DNA from: Butyrivibrio sp.
GTDB taxonomy: Bacteria; Bacillota; Clostridia; Lachnospirales; Lachnospiraceae
Length of the DNA: 63,206 nt
Assembly: GCA_016297265.1 (NCBI GenBank)
Contig: JAEDHB010000006.1
Coordinates: 1 to 63,206, forward strand
Direction: 5' to 3'
Part shown: positions 61,138 through 63,206 of the stretch, piece after piece
How positions within the stretch are numbered: position 1 is the stretch's first letter
Layout of the letters: each line of letters begins with the position of its first letter
The notes under the pieces: model-generated
Told to the model about the DNA's origin: nothing
The model's input: only the letters and a program-made list of their open reading frames with translations
Databases searched by the model: none
Position numbers and translations under genes: made by a program

Positions 61138-61603
61138 TATTGATAAACTGAAATTCGGAATAAAAATCATGCTAATTGCGCTGATGATTGGTGCAATTTT
61201 AGCCAATCTGTTTTTTGCCAATGTGAAAATTGACTGGCTGCGTAAGACAAGCTTTTGGGGAACCCTGGCAATTGTTGCCAGAAAAAGAACGCCGTATTTC
61301 ATAATAGCAATTGCATCAACCTACACAAGACTTCGCGAAATCGCGCTTGAGGTTGTTTTTATCGTGTGGGGATTTGCTCTTGGCTTTACTGAAAGCATAA
61401 TTGCAATGAACTGCGGAGTGACAAGGTATCTGAAAATCGTATTTTTTGTGCTGATTAATATTGTATTGTATCAATTATCACTTTGTGGTATATTTTCAAT
61501 AGGAAAAAAGGATACCCGTTCCTTATCGGCAATATGCATTTGCCTAACAGTATTCATCATTGGAATATTTGTGGAAAGCAGCACATATTTCTACCTGATA
61601 TGA
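61121..61603 (+). CDS. Probable SpoIIM-like integral membrane protein
   Basis: A 160-residue protein with four or five membrane helices (first about 15-33, others about 60-80, 85-105, 107-127 and 138-158). The stretch VWGFALGFTESIIAMNCGVT near 85 and its place after a Nudix gene resemble stage II sporulation protein M, which helps engulfment. Similarity is weak and the call is tentative. The start is uncertain: ATG 61121 is within the terminator stem with no SD, and ATG 61169 has only a weak one. Confidence 0.5.
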   Translation: MEKVFFIDKLKFGIKIMLIALMIGAILANLFFANVKIDWLRKTSFWGTLAIVARKRTPYFIIAIASTYTRLREIALEVVFIVWGFALGFTESIIAMNCGVTRYLKIVFFVLINIVLYQLSLCGIFSIGKKDTRSLSAICICLTVFIIGIFVESSTYFYLI

Positions 61604-61634
61604 ATAATCCTTAAGGGAAAGAAAAGGTGACAAC

Positions 61635-63056
61635 ATGGATAAAGCTAATTCAAATAATAATAAACAGGCAGCCTCAAAACAGACTGTCAAGAAGAAAAAA
61701 AAGAAGAACCGCGGACTTATTATTTTGCTCATTATGACACTAATTGCACTGGCATTGGTGGTGGCACTTATTTTTATAATGCAGAAGGATGGCAACAAGC
61801 CGGAAAAGCAGGACACCGATTTTTATCTTGTGACAAAAAGTGTTGAAGTTGAGGCAGGAAAAAACCTTGCAGGACGTCCGATAACGGATTTTGTGGCAGG
61901 TAAGGAAAAATATACCGGCTCCGCATCAATCAACACTGATAATGTCAATTTTGACAAGATTGGCAAGTATCAGGCGGAGATAACCAGCGGAGACAAAAAA
62001 TTATATCTGGATGTAATTGTCAATGATACGGTCGCACCAAGCTTTGAACTTTTGAAGAACAGCATAAGAATCCTTACAGGTAGTAAACTGGATACAAAAG
62101 AATTTGTCAACAAGGTGGATGATGTATCCGCATTCAAAATAGGATTTGTTGAAGATGTTAACGCAACGGATCCTGTGCTTGTGATGAAGGATGAGCTGAG
62201 TTTTGCATCCATGGGTTCCTATACCGTGGGAGTGATTGTAGTGGATGAGGCGAGAAATTATCTTATGAAGAACATAAGGGTTGTTGTCAATGACAATGAC
62301 TATACCACTTTTTTGAATTACGGCTCAGAAGTCGAGATAGATGAAAATACTGATATGAACAGTTTTTCAAATCAGGCGATTCCATACGGACTTGCCGAGG
62401 GCGTTGACGGAAAGAACCGTCCTGACGGATGCGGATACTACAAAACCAAATACGGAAAATATGCCGCTGATTTCATCCAGCCATACAGCGATTATGTATA
62501 TCTTACATACAATGAAACAAAGGAAACAGGAAATACATCGAAAATACTTGATACATTGAAGGCGAAGAATGCAAAGGCTGTATTCTTTGTAACTTTGTCC
62601 TATGCCCAGGCCAACAACGATCTTATAAAAAGGATGATTGATGAGGGGCATGTGGTGGGCAATCTCACGGCAACCTACAACAAGGCAGGACTTCCAACCA
62701 TGTCCACGGAGGAAATTACGGAAGAAATTGATGCAGTAACCAGATATATTAAGGAAACCTTTAATTACGATATGTATCTGTTGAGAGTTCCGGAAATTAT
62801 GTTCAGTGAAAGGGTGCTTGCGATAGCTCAGAAGCTTGGATACAGAACTGTATTCTGGAGTTTTGTATATAATGACAGAACAATAGCCGGGGTGGATGAA
62901 AAGACTGCCCTTGCAAATGTAATAAAAAGACTCCACGGAGGCGGAATATATCTGTTCCATGCGGAGTCTGATGCCAATACCAATTTCCTTGCCAAACTGA
63001 TAGATGCAATCAGAAGTAAAAACATGGAAACCGGATATTACGCAAGAATGGACTAA
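61635..63056 (+). CDS. Membrane-anchored polysaccharide deacetylase-fold protein lacking catalytic residues
   Basis: A 473-residue protein: Lys-rich cytoplasmic end (1-27), one membrane helix (about 28-49), two Ig-like domains (about 60-135 and 137-220), then a NodB-fold domain (about 280-473). The fold is clear (SKILDTLKAKNAKAVFFVT, IKRMIDEGHVVGN, LGYRTVFWSF). The metal and catalytic residues are gone: the TFDDG motif reads TYNET, the HxxxH motif after GN reads LTATY, and RPP reads RVP. So it should bind rather than deacetylate peptidoglycan or glycans. It follows the SpoIIM-like gene by 31 bases. Confidence 0.82.
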   Translation: MDKANSNNNKQAASKQTVKKKKKKNRGLIILLIMTLIALALVVALIFIMQKDGNKPEKQDTDFYLVTKSVEVEAGKNLAGRPITDFVAGKEKYTGSASINTDNVNFDKIGKYQAEITSGDKKLYLDVIVNDTVAPSFELLKNSIRILTGSKLDTKEFVNKVDDVSAFKIGFVEDVNATDPVLVMKDELSFASMGSYTVGVIVVDEARNYLMKNIRVVVNDNDYTTFLNYGSEVEIDENTDMNSFSNQAIPYGLAEGVDGKNRPDGCGYYKTKYGKYAADFIQPYSDYVYLTYNETKETGNTSKILDTLKAKNAKAVFFVTLSYAQANNDLIKRMIDEGHVVGNLTATYNKAGLPTMSTEEITEEIDAVTRYIKETFNYDMYLLRVPEIMFSERVLAIAQKLGYRTVFWSFVYNDRTIAGVDEKTALANVIKRLHGGGIYLFHAESDANTNFLAKLIDAIRSKNMETGYYARMD

Positions 63057-63074
63057 AATAACAGTCATAATACG

Positions 63075-63113
63075 AACCATCTGTTTATGAAAGTGGACAG
63101 ATGGTTTTTATTA
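63075..63113 (+). terminator. Terminator after the NodB-domain gene
   Basis: AACCATCTGT (63075-63084) pairs perfectly with ACAGATGGTT (63097-63106), loop of 12, followed by TTTATT. The remaining 90 bases of the window show no gene. Confidence 0.85.
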
Positions 63114-63206
63114 AATATTGTGATACTTGCTTTATTTTTTTAAGCAAATCCGTGCAAATTCCTTGTCATAAATTGCTCACTTGATATCTGTTTACAAAGC
63201 ATCGGT

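Noticed and set aside
1..63206. CRISPR array, insertion sequence, prophage, integrase or restriction/defence locus
   Set aside because: No regularly spaced repeats, transposase or phage motifs, or defence-associated domains were seen in any of the genes.

Overview
The window reads as one continuous stretch of a Firmicutes chromosome, most likely an anaerobic, spore-forming member of the Lachnospiraceae (class Clostridia). The evidence is a low-GC sequence, strong AGGAGG-type ribosome binding sites, a complete spoIIIAA-AH operon, spoIVB and spo0A, the Firmicutes gene orders rimP-nusA-rnpM-ylxQ-infB-rbfA-nrnA-truB-ribF-rpsO-pnp and nusB-xseA-xseB-ispA-dxs-tlyA-nadK-argR-recN-spoIVB-spo0A, an NfnAB-type electron-bifurcating transhydrogenase, and a giant acyl-CoA-dehydratase-activase-like protein typical of strict anaerobes. 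Genus cannot be fixed by eye. I see no insertion sequence, prophage, CRISPR array, tRNA or rRNA.

Layout. 1-4.7 kb: a CheV coupling protein, a charged single-pass membrane protein, hisH-hisF and ung, all on +. 4.7-9.0 kb: a 1413-residue double activase on the minus strand, facing ung across a shared terminator. 9.1-12.2 kb: an orphan lipoprotein, a CorA transporter behind a possible leader peptide, and a rhomboid-like membrane protein that lacks the catalytic dyad. 12.2-24.3 kb: the translation and RNA-metabolism block from rimP to pnp, then yebC and a small conserved gene. Structured leaders precede rimP, rpsO and pnp. 24.3-30.6 kb: an accessory surface module, made of a LacI-type regulator divergent from a 1210-residue protein with 14 Ig-like (Big_2) repeats, then a TPR/chitobiase-type membrane protein. 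30.7-33.0 kb: nfnA-nfnB. 33.0-35.0 kb: an EAL phosphodiesterase with a degenerate GGDEF domain overlapping rlmH. 35.0-40.0 kb: spoIIIAA-AH. 40.0-53.1 kb: nusB to spo0A, with a GH9 cellulase-like lipoprotein inserted between spoIVB and spo0A. 53.2-63.1 kb: glgA, rqcH (minus), yicC-gmk-rpoZ, an aminotransferase, proC, a Nudix hydrolase, a SpoIIM-like protein and a NodB-domain protein whose metal-binding residues are lost.

How it works together. Most of the window is housekeeping: translation initiation and ribosome maturation, RNA turnover, isoprenoid precursors, NADP supply, DNA repair and sporulation control. A Spo0A box overlaps the -35 of the spo0A promoter, suggesting autoregulation. The accessory content (Big_2 protein, GH9 lipoprotein, pseudo-deacetylase, charged membrane proteins) points to cell-surface and plant-polysaccharide functions. 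I do not see a clear new multi-gene defence or mobile system. The best leads are RNA elements (the pnp leader duplex, the corA leader ORF with hairpin, promoter-plus-terminator units before rimP and nusB, and unassigned folds at pnp-yebC and rpoZ-aminotransferase) and two pseudoenzymes.
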